Shown here in pieces: positions 17,750-25,584 of a stretch of 64,000 nt of DNA. The notes below the pieces were generated by a model, which saw only the letters and a program-made list of their open reading frames with translations, did not search any database and had not been told where the DNA came from. Each line of letters opens with the position of its first letter. The stretch's first letter is position 1. Location: contig CAVFNL010000008.1 in NCBI GenBank assembly GCA_963623875.1, positions 1 to 64,000 on the forward strand, read 5' to 3'. This stretch comes from UBA3206 sp963623875 (lineage in GTDB: Bacteria; Bacillota_I; Bacilli_A; Acholeplasmatales; Anaeroplasmataceae). The position numbers and the translations under genes are program-made.

Positions 17750-18274
17750 ATGAAGGTAATAAGACAATTGTTTAAGGATGTTCTTACAATTGAGCCTAAC
17801 AATCAAGCAGATGAAAGAGGTAATATTTGTAAGGTTTATTCCGAAGATTTAATGGATTCTGTAAAAATTGATGGCGTTTTTGTAGAAGAAGATTTATACG
17901 ATGCAAAAAAAATGTCAACAGTTTATGGTATATATTATCAAGATGAACCTTATGCACAAAATAAACTTATAAGTATAATTTCAGGTTCTATTATGGTATA
18001 TGCAATTGAATTTGATCCTAAAAATCCTAAATATTTAGAATGGATTTGTATTGAACTAGATTCAGCTAGTCATAAAATGGCATATATTCCATCACATTAT
18101 GCATATTTGATTTTAACACTTGAAGATAATACTAAATTTTGTGTAAAACGTGATGAATATAATACAGAAGGTTATTTAAGAGTTATTACATATCTAGATA
18201 AAACAATAAATCTAGAGTTTCCTTTTGATGATGTGATAAGTATCTATAAGGAGAAAACTGCGCCTTCACTATAA
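17750..18274 (+). CDS. RmlC-like cupin, catalytic residues replaced
   Basis: A 174-aa protein with the outline of dTDP-4-dehydrorhamnose 3,5-epimerase: DERGNICKVYSED, then GIYYQDE, KLISIISGSIMVYAIEFDP, LEWICIELD and MAYIPSHYAYLIL. The residues that make RmlC an epimerase are changed. The RGLHxQ histidine is Tyr62, its acidic partner is Val83, and the histidine of the PxxxAH block is Tyr119. The cupin fold is therefore kept, but RmlC chemistry looks lost; a binding or regulatory role is inferred. There are no other dTDP-rhamnose genes nearby. AGGAGGG precedes ATG 17750, 10 nt after the ASCH-like gene. Confidence 0.7.
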   Translation: MKVIRQLFKDVLTIEPNNQADERGNICKVYSEDLMDSVKIDGVFVEEDLYDAKKMSTVYGIYYQDEPYAQNKLISIISGSIMVYAIEFDPKNPKYLEWICIELDSASHKMAYIPSHYAYLILTLEDNTKFCVKRDEYNTEGYLRVITYLDKTINLEFPFDDVISIYKEKTAPSL

Positions 18275-18295
18275 TATATTTATGGAGTGGTTTTT

Positions 18296-19696
18296 ATGTT
18301 AAATGAAAAACAAATAATATCAAATATTTTAAAAAACATTGCCTATTATGAATATGATGTTTTAGATGAAAAAATATCTATTGTTTCAAGAGGTAACACA
18401 CTAATTATAAGTCAAAAAATAGAAGATATATTTGAAACTAAAGATTTTGTCGTGGCATCTGAATCACGTGGAGATATTTTAAACTTTTTTAATCTTGTTA
18501 AATACGATAGTTCGAAAAATCAAATTGCGATTAAAATAAATAACAATAATATTGATAAGTGGTATTTACTATCATCCTTTCCACGTGATAAAGATACTAA
18601 CGTTGTTCGTGGGATGATTGAAAATGTATCATCGTTTATGATTGAACAAGACAAATTAAAAGAACTTGCAAAAACAGATTCTTTAACAGGACTTTTAAAT
18701 AGATATCATATAGAAAAATATATTAATGAATGTATTGTGCAAAAAAAGTTTTTCTATTTTTGCATGCTAGATTTAGATTACTTTAAGAATATAAATGATA
18801 CATATGGACACGTATATGGAGATAAAGTATTAAAACAAGTCGCATCAGCATTAAAAAAAGTCGTAGGTAAAGATGGTGCGTTAGGTCGTATAGGTGGAGA
18901 TGAATTTATTATCGTAAAAAAATTAAATGAAGCTCCGTCTTTAGATGAAAAAAGAGAATTTTGTAGAGCAATAAGAAATGAATTTAGAAATAAGGAAAAT
19001 GATGCGATTGTCTATTCAAACCTTACAACAACACTGGGTCTTGTAACATATCCTTTTGATGGAATGACTTATAAAGATTTAGCAGGAAATGTTGATAAAG
19101 CTTTATATAAAGGGAAAGCAAAGGGACGTAATTGTTATATTATTTTTAACGAACAAATACATGGACACATTGATACATCAAAGCCTTATGAAGATGTATT
19201 TGTTAATGATCTTGTTCAAACTGCAGACCCTGCTATATTTATAAGCGATGTTTTAACATCTTTACTACAAAAGTCTACAATAGAAAAAATAAATGAAAAA
19301 ATAGAACAAATAACGTTCTATTTTAAGATAAATAAAGTTTCTGTTTATAAACATGAAAATGATACATTAAGGCTTGTATATAAATATGTAATAGATAAAG
19401 ATTTAGGTGATATTGAAGTAACAGATATTAAAGATTTCTTTAGGCAATTTGACAACTTGCTTTTTAATGCATCAGATGTTTATGAATATAAGCATGATAG
19501 GTATGAATCATCAAAATGTATGAAAATTCCATATGAATCAGGTTCCCTTTTGATGACAGCATGTGGTATTAAGCATGATATGGATTACATAATGGCATTT
19601 GAGACATATGAAAAGAGAAGAATTTGGAATTATAACTTTTTGGTTGCGCTTAAGATATTATCAAAGATGATAATGACGTTTTATTTGAAAGGATAG
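18296..19696 (+). CDS. GGDEF-domain diguanylate cyclase with sensor and C-terminal regions
   Basis: A 466-aa protein. The N-terminal 120 residues resemble a PAS-like input module. This is followed by a GGDEF domain with LTGLLNR, DLDYFKNINDTYGH and an intact GRIGGDEF signature, so it can make cyclic di-GMP. I see no RxxD inhibitory site before GGDEF. About 165 further residues form an unassigned, possibly GAF-like C-terminal region. No membrane helix is seen, so it is cytosolic. The ATG at 18296 follows GGAG with 8-nt spacing; GTG 18287 overlaps that SD and is unlikely. It follows the RmlC-like gene by 21 nt, probably in the same operon. Confidence 0.88.
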   Translation: MLNEKQIISNILKNIAYYEYDVLDEKISIVSRGNTLIISQKIEDIFETKDFVVASESRGDILNFFNLVKYDSSKNQIAIKINNNNIDKWYLLSSFPRDKDTNVVRGMIENVSSFMIEQDKLKELAKTDSLTGLLNRYHIEKYINECIVQKKFFYFCMLDLDYFKNINDTYGHVYGDKVLKQVASALKKVVGKDGALGRIGGDEFIIVKKLNEAPSLDEKREFCRAIRNEFRNKENDAIVYSNLTTTLGLVTYPFDGMTYKDLAGNVDKALYKGKAKGRNCYIIFNEQIHGHIDTSKPYEDVFVNDLVQTADPAIFISDVLTSLLQKSTIEKINEKIEQITFYFKINKVSVYKHENDTLRLVYKYVIDKDLGDIEVTDIKDFFRQFDNLLFNASDVYEYKHDRYESSKCMKIPYESGSLLMTACGIKHDMDYIMAFETYEKRRIWNYNFLVALKILSKMIMTFYLKG

Positions 19697-19701
19697 TTTA
19701 T

Positions 19702-20457
19702 ATGATATTAGATTTATTTAAATTAGATGGAAAAGTTGCGGTAGTTACAGGAGCAAACACAGGATTAGGCCAAAAAATGTGTGTAGCATTAGCAGAAGCT
19801 GGAGCTAAGGTTGTTGGTGTTGCAAGAAGAGGTTGCGATGAAACTAAAGCACTGATAAAAGATGGATTTTTCGATGAAATAATTGCGGATTTATCTGACG
19901 TAGCTGGTGCAAAAAACGTAATCGATAAGGTTATATCTCTAGAAGGAAGAATTGATATTTTAGTTAATAATGCAGGAATTATTAAAAGAGAAGACGCAAT
20001 AAATGTTGAAATTGAAGATTTTGATGAAGTTTTAAATGTAAATTTAAAAACACCATTTATATTATCAAGAGAGGCTGCTAAACATTTTATCAGTCAACAA
20101 AGTGGTGGAAAAATTATAAATATTGCGTCAATGTTATCATATCAAGGTGGAGTAAGAGTAGTGTCATATACTGCATCAAAACATGCAATAATGGGACTTA
20201 CAAAAGCTCTAGCAAATGAGTGGAGTAAATATAATATTAATGTTAATGCAATTGCGCCAGGTTATATGTCTACAAATAATACCAAAGCATTAAGAGAAGA
20301 TGCGAAGAGAAATGAAGAAATCTTATCTCGTATTCCTGCAGGACGTTGGGGAGAAAATACTGATATGATGGGAGCTATTTTATACCTTGCGTCTAGTGCT
20401 TCAAATTATGTAAATGGTGAAACAATCAATGTAGATGGCGGATGGATGTGTAGATAA
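19702..20457 (+). CDS. kduD: 2-deoxy-D-gluconate 3-dehydrogenase (SDR family)
   Basis: A 251-aa short-chain dehydrogenase. The NAD-binding motif is TGANTGLG near residue 16, followed by NNAG, and YTASK with the catalytic Tyr/Lys. KduD-specific blocks are clear: MLSYQGGVRVVSYTASKHA, INVNAIAPGYMSTNNT and IPAGRWGE. The enzyme interconverts 2,5-diketo-3-deoxygluconate (or 3-deoxy-hexulosonate) and 2-keto-3-deoxygluconate in uronate or pectin breakdown. No other uronate genes are adjacent, so the physiological substrate is uncertain. AAAGGA precedes the ATG, and the next gene starts immediately after its stop. Confidence 0.88.
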   Translation: MILDLFKLDGKVAVVTGANTGLGQKMCVALAEAGAKVVGVARRGCDETKALIKDGFFDEIIADLSDVAGAKNVIDKVISLEGRIDILVNNAGIIKREDAINVEIEDFDEVLNVNLKTPFILSREAAKHFISQQSGGKIINIASMLSYQGGVRVVSYTASKHAIMGLTKALANEWSKYNINVNAIAPGYMSTNNTKALREDAKRNEEILSRIPAGRWGENTDMMGAILYLASSASNYVNGETINVDGGWMCR

Positions 20458-21099
20458 ATGAAAAAAGCGATAATTTTTGATTTTGATGGCACCCTTTGTG
20501 ATTCAATAGATTTTTGGTCACATCTTGCATCTTTATATTTAAAAGATTGTGGAATAATTGATAATAATATTGATGATGAATGCAAGAATTTTACACTTGC
20601 TGAAGCCGCAAATTATATTAAAGAAAAACACAAACTTGATAAAACAATTAATTTTATAATGATGGAACTTAATTGTCTTATAGAACAAGCATATTTAAAT
20701 GAGATCAAATTAAAAGATGGTGTAGTTGATTTTATTGAATTTTTAAGTATTAAAGGTTATAAAATGATAATCGCAACAGACACACCAAAACCTTTAGTTA
20801 ATGCGGTTTTAAAAAGATATAATCTTGTAAACTATATTGTTGATGTTATTACAACAATAAAAGTTAAAAAAAGTAAGGAATATCCTGATATCTATGATTA
20901 TTGTCTTTTAAGAATGGATTTAGAAAAGAAAAATATTATTGTTTTTGAGGATAATATTAATGTAATAAAAATGTTAAATGAGAATTATTATGATACAATT
21001 TACTTTAAAAATAATGATATAGAGTGTCCTTATGCATTTGATTATATAACATCATTCAAAGATGATAAGGTATATAAGATACTTGAAAAAATTATATAG
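20458..21099 (+). CDS. HAD-superfamily phosphatase (PgmB/Gph-like)
   Basis: A 213-aa HAD hydrolase. Motif I is IIFDFDGTLCDS at the N-terminus, motif II is MIIATDTPKP (Thr), motif III is the lysine in KKSKEYPD, and motif IV is IIVFEDNINV. An alpha-helical cap lies between motifs I and II. It is a phosphomonoesterase acting on a small metabolite; the substrate is not readable. The ATG directly follows the kduD stop codon, suggesting it dephosphorylates or salvages a sugar phosphate in the same unit (inference). Confidence 0.8.
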   Translation: MKKAIIFDFDGTLCDSIDFWSHLASLYLKDCGIIDNNIDDECKNFTLAEAANYIKEKHKLDKTINFIMMELNCLIEQAYLNEIKLKDGVVDFIEFLSIKGYKMIIATDTPKPLVNAVLKRYNLVNYIVDVITTIKVKKSKEYPDIYDYCLLRMDLEKKNIIVFEDNINVIKMLNENYYDTIYFKNNDIECPYAFDYITSFKDDKVYKILEKII

Positions 21100-21139
21100 T
21101 TGTAATATAATTTCAAAGGATTTTTAAGGAGATATTAAG

Positions 21140-21691
21140 ATGATTAAAACTAATGATTTAAAAAATGGTGTTGTAATTGAATACGACGGAAAATTAATGC
21201 AAATTGTTGAATTTATGCATGTGTTACAAAATAAAGTCGCATATGTTCGTGTCAAAATGAAAGATTTAAGAACAGGAACTGTTACTGAAACTGCACTTAA
21301 AGGATCAGACTCAGCATTTAAAAGATGTTATATCGATAAAATTGATATGCAATATTTATATAATTCAGGAGATTCATATGTATTTATGAATCAAGAAACA
21401 TATGAACAAATTGAAATACCAGCTGATAGATTAAATTGGGAAAAGAATTTCTTAAAAGATGGTCAAGTTGTTCAAATTGTATCTTATGAAGGTGAAATAT
21501 TGACAGTTAATTTACCAGATAAATTAGAATTTACAATTACTAAAACAGACCCTGTTATAAAAGGTGATGCGACATCAAGAAAGAGCGCAACACTTGAAAC
21601 AGGTTATGAATTAATGGTTCCTGTTTTCATTGGAGAAAATGAAAATATAATAGTATCTACTATTGATGGAACTTATGTTTCAAGAGCGTAA
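21140..21691 (+). CDS. efp: translation elongation factor P
   Basis: EF-P (183 aa, usual 185-190) enters the ribosomal E site and rescues stalling at polyproline. The three-domain outline is complete, and AAGGAG precedes ATG 21140. The tip loop is unusual: the common HVKPGKGxAFVR is HVLQNKVAYVR here (27-37). The loop is therefore one residue shorter and lacks the PGKG glycines, keeping only Lys32 at the place of the modified lysine. I see no EF-P modification enzyme gene (EpmA/B, YmfI-type) in the window. A terminator hairpin follows. Confidence 0.95.
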   Translation: MIKTNDLKNGVVIEYDGKLMQIVEFMHVLQNKVAYVRVKMKDLRTGTVTETALKGSDSAFKRCYIDKIDMQYLYNSGDSYVFMNQETYEQIEIPADRLNWEKNFLKDGQVVQIVSYEGEILTVNLPDKLEFTITKTDPVIKGDATSRKSATLETGYELMVPVFIGENENIIVSTIDGTYVSRA

Positions 21692-21700
21692 ATTAAAATA

Positions 21701-21729
21701 GGGGGATAGATGATTCTATCCTCTTTTTT
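21701..21729 (+). terminator. terminator after efp
   Basis: GGATAGA (21704-21710) pairs with TCTATCC (21715-21721) around a four-base loop. CTCTTTTTT follows. It lies only about 18 nt before the next start codon, so the next gene depends on read-through or on its own promoter. Confidence 0.75.
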
Positions 21730-21746
21730 AAAAGTAGGTGAAATGT

Positions 21747-22565
21747 ATGAAAACAATTATTACAAAAAGCAACGAAATAAACACATATAATGGTGATATA
21801 GGCTTTTATTTAAATCAAGATAATAAAAATCTTTCCTACCTTGATAATGTTGTACAAGAAAATATTTTAAATATAGAAAATGAAATAAAAAAGAAAATTA
21901 GAACACAGTTTATTTTAGGTTCAAAATATGAACCATATCCTGCACTTGAGGCTAGTATAAGGAATACTAGAAAAGTATTGGAACTAATAGATAAATACAA
22001 GTGTGGTGTTACAATATATACTAAAAATATAGCGATTATTGAGGATATTTCTATATTGGAGTCTATTGCAAAACATAGCCATGTTAATATAATACTTAAA
22101 ATTTCATCTACAGTAAATTCAGATTTAGAAAATATTGAAGGAAATAAGGTTGAACAAAAAGTAGAAATTTTAGAAAAATTATCAAAGATAGATGCAAATC
22201 TTGGGATTTTTGTGACGCCTATATTACCTTTTATTAATGATGATATTAACAATATGAAAGAAATAATAGAACTTGCTTTAAAATATAATGTTTCATATTT
22301 TATGTGTAATTTTTTTGAAATTATTATAAATAATAAATCAAAAGATTTAATATATTCAATTCTTGATAAAAAATATTATGGCTTAAAGAGAAAATATGAT
22401 GCGATAAGAGAAGAAAACTATAAGATAGAGTCCCCTAAAGCATTGATGTTAAAATCATTTATTGAAAAATCTCTTGATGGTCAAAAAATAATATTTGATT
22501 ATGAAACAATTATAAAGGAAATAGGCTCATACAAGAGAAAACATAAGCAACTATCCATGTTTTAA
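21747..22565 (+). CDS. radical-SAM-like (SPL-type) protein without the iron-sulfur cysteines
   Basis: A 272-aa protein. The middle follows the TIM-barrel pattern of spore-photoproduct-lyase-like radical SAM proteins: GSKYEPYPALEASIRNTRK, CGVTIYTKN, VNIILKIS, NLGIFVTPILPFINDD and MKEIIELALKYNVSYF. The N-terminal third, where a CxxxCxxC cluster should bind the 4Fe-4S, contains no such motif; the only cysteines are isolated (in YKCGV and YFMCNFF). It is thus either a catalytically dead paralogue or a fragment fitted to another role. The ATG at 21747 with TAGGTG upstream is chosen over GTG 21738. Confidence 0.6.
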   Translation: MKTIITKSNEINTYNGDIGFYLNQDNKNLSYLDNVVQENILNIENEIKKKIRTQFILGSKYEPYPALEASIRNTRKVLELIDKYKCGVTIYTKNIAIIEDISILESIAKHSHVNIILKISSTVNSDLENIEGNKVEQKVEILEKLSKIDANLGIFVTPILPFINDDINNMKEIIELALKYNVSYFMCNFFEIIINNKSKDLIYSILDKKYYGLKRKYDAIREENYKIESPKALMLKSFIEKSLDGQKIIFDYETIIKEIGSYKRKHKQLSMF

Positions 22566-22601
22566 TAATAAAACATATATGTTTAAAAAGTCCTATATTT
22601 G

Positions 22602-22630
22602 TTGAAATATACGACCATATGTTATATAAT
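22602..22630 (+). promoter_or_regulatory. fba promoter
   Basis: TTGAAA (22602-22607), 17 nt, TATAAT (22625-22630). The aldolase ATG lies 22 nt after the -10. Confidence 0.75.
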
Positions 22631-22652
22631 AGTTTATACATCGGGGGTTATT

Positions 22653-23522
22653 ATGAAACTTGTAAATGCAAAAGAAATGATAAAAAAGGCACAGGCCGGA
22701 AATTATGCGATTCCAGCTTTTAATATAAATAATTTAGAATGGATTAAGTCAATTCTTGAAGCATGTCAAAAGACATCTTCACCAGTTATACTTGAAACAT
22801 CTGAATCAGCTGTTAAATATATGGGTGGGTACAAAAATGTTTATGACATGGTATCTAATTTAATTGATTATCTTAATATAACAATACCTGTATGTCTTCA
22901 CTTAGATCACGGTACTTATGAAGGAGCGTTTAAAGCTCTTGATGCGGGATATACTTCAGTAATGTTTGATGGCTCATCTCTTCCTATTGAAGAAAATGTA
23001 TTGAAAATTAAAGAAGTAGTTAAATATGCAAAAGAAAAGAATGCGTCTGTCGAAGGGGAAGTTGGTGGAATTGGTGGAACAGAAGATGGTGTTACATCAA
23101 CAGGTGAACTTGCGGACATAAATGAATGCAAAATGCTTATAGAAACAGGAATAGATATGTTAGCTGCTGGTATTGGTAATATTCATGGTAAATATCCACT
23201 AAATTGGGCAGGATTAAATTTTGATAGATTAAAAGAAATTGAAAAGATTTCAAATAATACACCACTTGTATTACATGGAGGTTCAGGAATTCCTGAAGAA
23301 ATGGTTCAAAGAGCAATAAGGCATGGTGTTTGTAAGGTTAATGTTAACACAGAACTACAACTAGCATTTGCGGCTGGTCTAAGACAATACATTGAAGCTG
23401 GTAAGGATTTAGTAGGTAAAGGATTTGATCCTAGAAAATTACTTAAACCTGGTTGTGATGCAATAATAGAGACAGTGTGTGAAAAACTTGAAATGTTCTA
23501 TACAATAGGAAAAGCAAGATAA
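22653..23522 (+). CDS. fba: class II fructose-bisphosphate aldolase
   Basis: A 289-aa zinc-dependent aldolase that splits fructose-1,6-bisphosphate to dihydroxyacetone-P and glyceraldehyde-3-P. Zinc and catalytic blocks are HLDHGTYEGAF (about 83-93), EGEVGGIGGTEDG, NIHGKYP, LHGGSGIP and KVNVNTELQLAF. The length and GxxD motifs also fit tagatose-bisphosphate aldolase, which cannot be excluded. GGGGG before ATG 22653 sets the start; the open frame begins 18 codons earlier across the promoter. It overlaps the next gene by one base. Confidence 0.93.
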   Translation: MKLVNAKEMIKKAQAGNYAIPAFNINNLEWIKSILEACQKTSSPVILETSESAVKYMGGYKNVYDMVSNLIDYLNITIPVCLHLDHGTYEGAFKALDAGYTSVMFDGSSLPIEENVLKIKEVVKYAKEKNASVEGEVGGIGGTEDGVTSTGELADINECKMLIETGIDMLAAGIGNIHGKYPLNWAGLNFDRLKEIEKISNNTPLVLHGGSGIPEEMVQRAIRHGVCKVNVNTELQLAFAAGLRQYIEAGKDLVGKGFDPRKLLKPGCDAIIETVCEKLEMFYTIGKAR

Positions 23523-24193
23523 TGGATTTAAAAATCTTATATGAAGATAATCATATAATCGTTTGTTATAAAGAAAAAGGTATATTATCGCAAGCAGATA
23601 ATACAAATTCACCTGATATGCTTAATATATTAAAAGATTATATTAAAGAAAAATATCAAAAGCCAGGAAATGTTTATCTAGGACTTGTTCATAGACTTGA
23701 TAGAAATACCGATGGTGTTATGGTTTTTGCAAAAACATCTAAAGCGGCCTCAAGGCTTTCACTAGATATAAAAAATAATAATTTTCATAAGACATATCTT
23801 GCAGTTGTAGAGGGAAGATTAGAAGGCAAGAAAACATTAAACGACATGTTATATTATGATGAAAAAGAGAAGAAGGCATATATAAAGAATATAAAAAATT
23901 CTAAAAATGCAATTTTAGAATATGAAGCCTTAGATTATAAAAATAATATGACTTTATTAAAAATTACTCTTAAGACAGGTCGTCATCATCAAATAAGATG
24001 TCAATTATCTAATATAGGACATCCTATTGTAGGTGATTTGAAATATAAAAGCCATTACAAAATGGGTAATTGTTATTTACTTACAGCGTATAGCCTAAGT
24101 TTTATACATCCTACCAAAAGAGAAGAAATGACTTTTAAATATCTTCCTCTTGATAAATATTTTAATGATTTTGAATTAAATAATTTAAATTAA
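23522..24193 (+). CDS. RluA-family pseudouridine synthase
   Basis: A 223-aa RluA-type enzyme converting uridine to pseudouridine in rRNA or tRNA. The catalytic Asp lies in VHRLDRNTDG, followed by KTGRHHQIRCQLS and GHPIVGDLKY, the usual family order. No S4 domain is present, so it is one of the short RluA/RluC-like forms (YhcT/YlyB-like), with no assigned target base. The ATG overlaps the aldolase stop by one base. Its transcript ends at the 16-bp hairpin at 24294. Confidence 0.9.
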   Translation: MDLKILYEDNHIIVCYKEKGILSQADNTNSPDMLNILKDYIKEKYQKPGNVYLGLVHRLDRNTDGVMVFAKTSKAASRLSLDIKNNNFHKTYLAVVEGRLEGKKTLNDMLYYDEKEKKAYIKNIKNSKNAILEYEALDYKNNMTLLKITLKTGRHHQIRCQLSNIGHPIVGDLKYKSHYKMGNCYLLTAYSLSFIHPTKREEMTFKYLPLDKYFNDFELNNLN

Positions 24194-24293
24194 ACTATGT
24201 AAAATTGTAACACTATTTTATATAGTAAGAAACCATTAGCCTTCTACACTATAACCAATCATTTATAGTCTTAAAATTAAATATTTACATAAT

Positions 24294-24338
24294 AGATACT
24301 ATTTTTAATTGGTTTATATTAAAAATAGTATCTTTTTT
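24294..24338 (+). terminator. 16-bp hairpin terminator after the RluA-type gene
   Basis: AGATACTATTTTTAAT (24294-24309) pairs perfectly with ATTAAAAATAGTATCT (24318-24333), then a T-run. The rest of 24194-24470 shows no gene, apart from a possible transposase relic on the minus strand. Confidence 0.8.
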
Positions 24339-24385
24339 AATACTCTTTAATTGAAAATAATATGATTTTATTAAACAATATATAC

Positions 24386-24442
24386 TTATGTAATTTGAAT
24401 CTTTTCTTCAGTTGTATAACTTTTATGCTTTTTATACTTCAT
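24386..24442 (-). pseudogene. possible IS3-type OrfA N-terminal relic
   Basis: On the minus strand an ATG at 24442, preceded by GGAAG, opens an 18-codon frame, MKYKKHKSYTTEEKIQIT, before a stop. The pattern (basic start, then S/TYTxEEK) resembles the beginning of IS3-family OrfA helix-turn-helix proteins. Nothing further of the element is visible. The call rests on one short similarity and may be chance. Confidence 0.25.
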
Positions 24443-24470
24443 ATTAAAAACTTCCTATATCTTATAAATA

Positions 24471-24506
24471 CAAAAAAACACATTAGATTACAATAACCTA
24501 ATGTGC
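24471..24506 (-). terminator. terminator of the DUF1836 gene
   Basis: Read on the minus strand, CACATTAG (24505-24498) pairs with CTAATGTG (24486-24479), followed by a run of T. Confidence 0.85.
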
Positions 24507-24551
24507 CATTTTATTTAATTGTCCGTTTTAGTAAAACAGATTCATATCCTC

Positions 24552-25148
24552 TTAATCATTATCTTTTTCTTCTTTATTTTTTAATTCTGCTTTAATTTCT
24601 TTCATATCAATATATTTTTTACAATAGAATAATATTCTTTTAGCTATTGTAATATAAGCATTAGCGGTAGAAGCTAATGTAAGTGAAAGATTTGTAAGTG
24701 AACTTACATCATCATCTTCAATATTCTCTAATTCTTTTTTTGTAAAATCAATCGCATCAGTGTATTTTTCTTTAGATAATTCTTTGAATTTAGTATATGC
24801 ATCATAAGTTTTACTATCAAGGTATTGTTGGTCAAGAATTTGTTTTACTTCAGCTATTGATAATACTTGTTTTAAGTAACAAGTTTCATTTATTTGCGCT
24901 AGATGTTCTTTGTTATATTTTTTAGATATAGGTGCACTGACAACCTTACCTTTGACATAATTATTAACCATAGATGATGTTATTACCTTATCTAGGGAAG
25001 AAGTTTGTAAAACATTCATTTCTCTTTGTAAATAAGTCATAACCTGATCCATGTAAAGTTCTATATCAGGCAAAGCCTCATAGTCAGGAAATTTAAAATT
25101 GTCTAAGTCATCTAACCAATGTGTTAAAACGGGTTTTATTTTATCCAT
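24552..25148 (-). CDS. DUF1836 protein, putative HTH regulator
   Basis: A 198-aa protein of the DUF1836 family, widespread in Bacillota. These have a MerR-like helix-turn-helix and unknown targets. Family features seen are LYMDQVMTYLQ, SSMVNNYVKGKVV (the putative recognition region) and YNKEHLAQINETCYLKQVLSI. The C-terminal half is helical and less conserved. On the minus strand AGGAG lies 8 nt before ATG 25148; a GTG three codons upstream overlaps the SD. It is monocistronic and divergent from the polyamine operon, so it might regulate that operon (inference). Confidence 0.8.
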   Translation of the reverse strand: MDKIKPVLTHWLDDLDNFKFPDYEALPDIELYMDQVMTYLQREMNVLQTSSLDKVITSSMVNNYVKGKVVSAPISKKYNKEHLAQINETCYLKQVLSIAEVKQILDQQYLDSKTYDAYTKFKELSKEKYTDAIDFTKKELENIEDDDVSSLTNLSLTLASTANAYITIAKRILFYCKKYIDMKEIKAELKNKEEKDND

Positions 25149-25284
25149 ATATATCACTCCTACAAAAATTTTAACATATTTATTAGATTATTTAAAGGAA
25201 TTTAAATAATTTTACGAAATATTTTTTGATAATGTGATATCTATTTTTCAAAACTAAATAAAACGAGTAATTTTAAGAAAATAT

Positions 25285-25313
25285 TTGCATTATTTTCGAT
25301 TAAATGATAGAAT
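25285..25313 (+). promoter_or_regulatory. promoter of the polyamine leader
   Basis: TTGCAT (25285-25290), 17 nt, TAGAAT (25308-25313). This places the transcript start near 25320, about 265 nt before the coding start, leaving a long 5' leader. Confidence 0.6.
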
Positions 25314-25320
25314 TATATTG

Positions 25321-25556
25321 TTGATATTTAAACAGGTCAACTATAGAGTTGATGGTCATATATTATCACATTATTGATTGAGTTAAAGCTCAAATTTTAT
25401 AAGTTGGTTACTTTTAACAACCATTAAATGCACTAATGTGCCACTTGTGAAACGGTCAATAAGAGTAGTAAAAGTATGTTACTATATAGACTCTAAATGT
25501 TTTTTATTAGTTTAATTACGCATGACTGTACCTTGAGTGGTACAGTCATTTTTTAT
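25321..25556 (+). promoter_or_regulatory. structured 5' leader with terminator: candidate riboswitch/attenuator
   Basis: A series of hairpins: TCAACT/AGTTGA (25337-25352), TTGAG/CTCAA (25378-25393), TGGTT/AACCA (25405-25423), GCAC/GTGC (25430-25441) and AGAGT...ACTCT (25462-25494). Then comes a perfect 11-bp terminator, ATGACTGTACC/GGTACAGTCAT (25522-25549), with a T-run ending 31 nt before the start codon. An upstream ATGGTCAT (25352-25359) could pair with the terminator's left arm and act as anti-terminator. I match it to no riboswitch class I know. Control of the downstream polyamine genes by attenuation is inferred. No ORF is seen in 25149-25584. Confidence 0.6.
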
Positions 25557-25584
25557 TACAAAAACTGTTACAAGGAGGATTATT

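Noticed and set aside
25440..25460. CCACTTGTGA in the polyamine leader looked like the B12-box core of a cobalamin riboswitch
   Set aside because: The other cobalamin elements (the AGGGAA start and the closing CAGGA..CCTGCC) are missing, the match has an extra base, and the downstream genes are not cobalamin-related.
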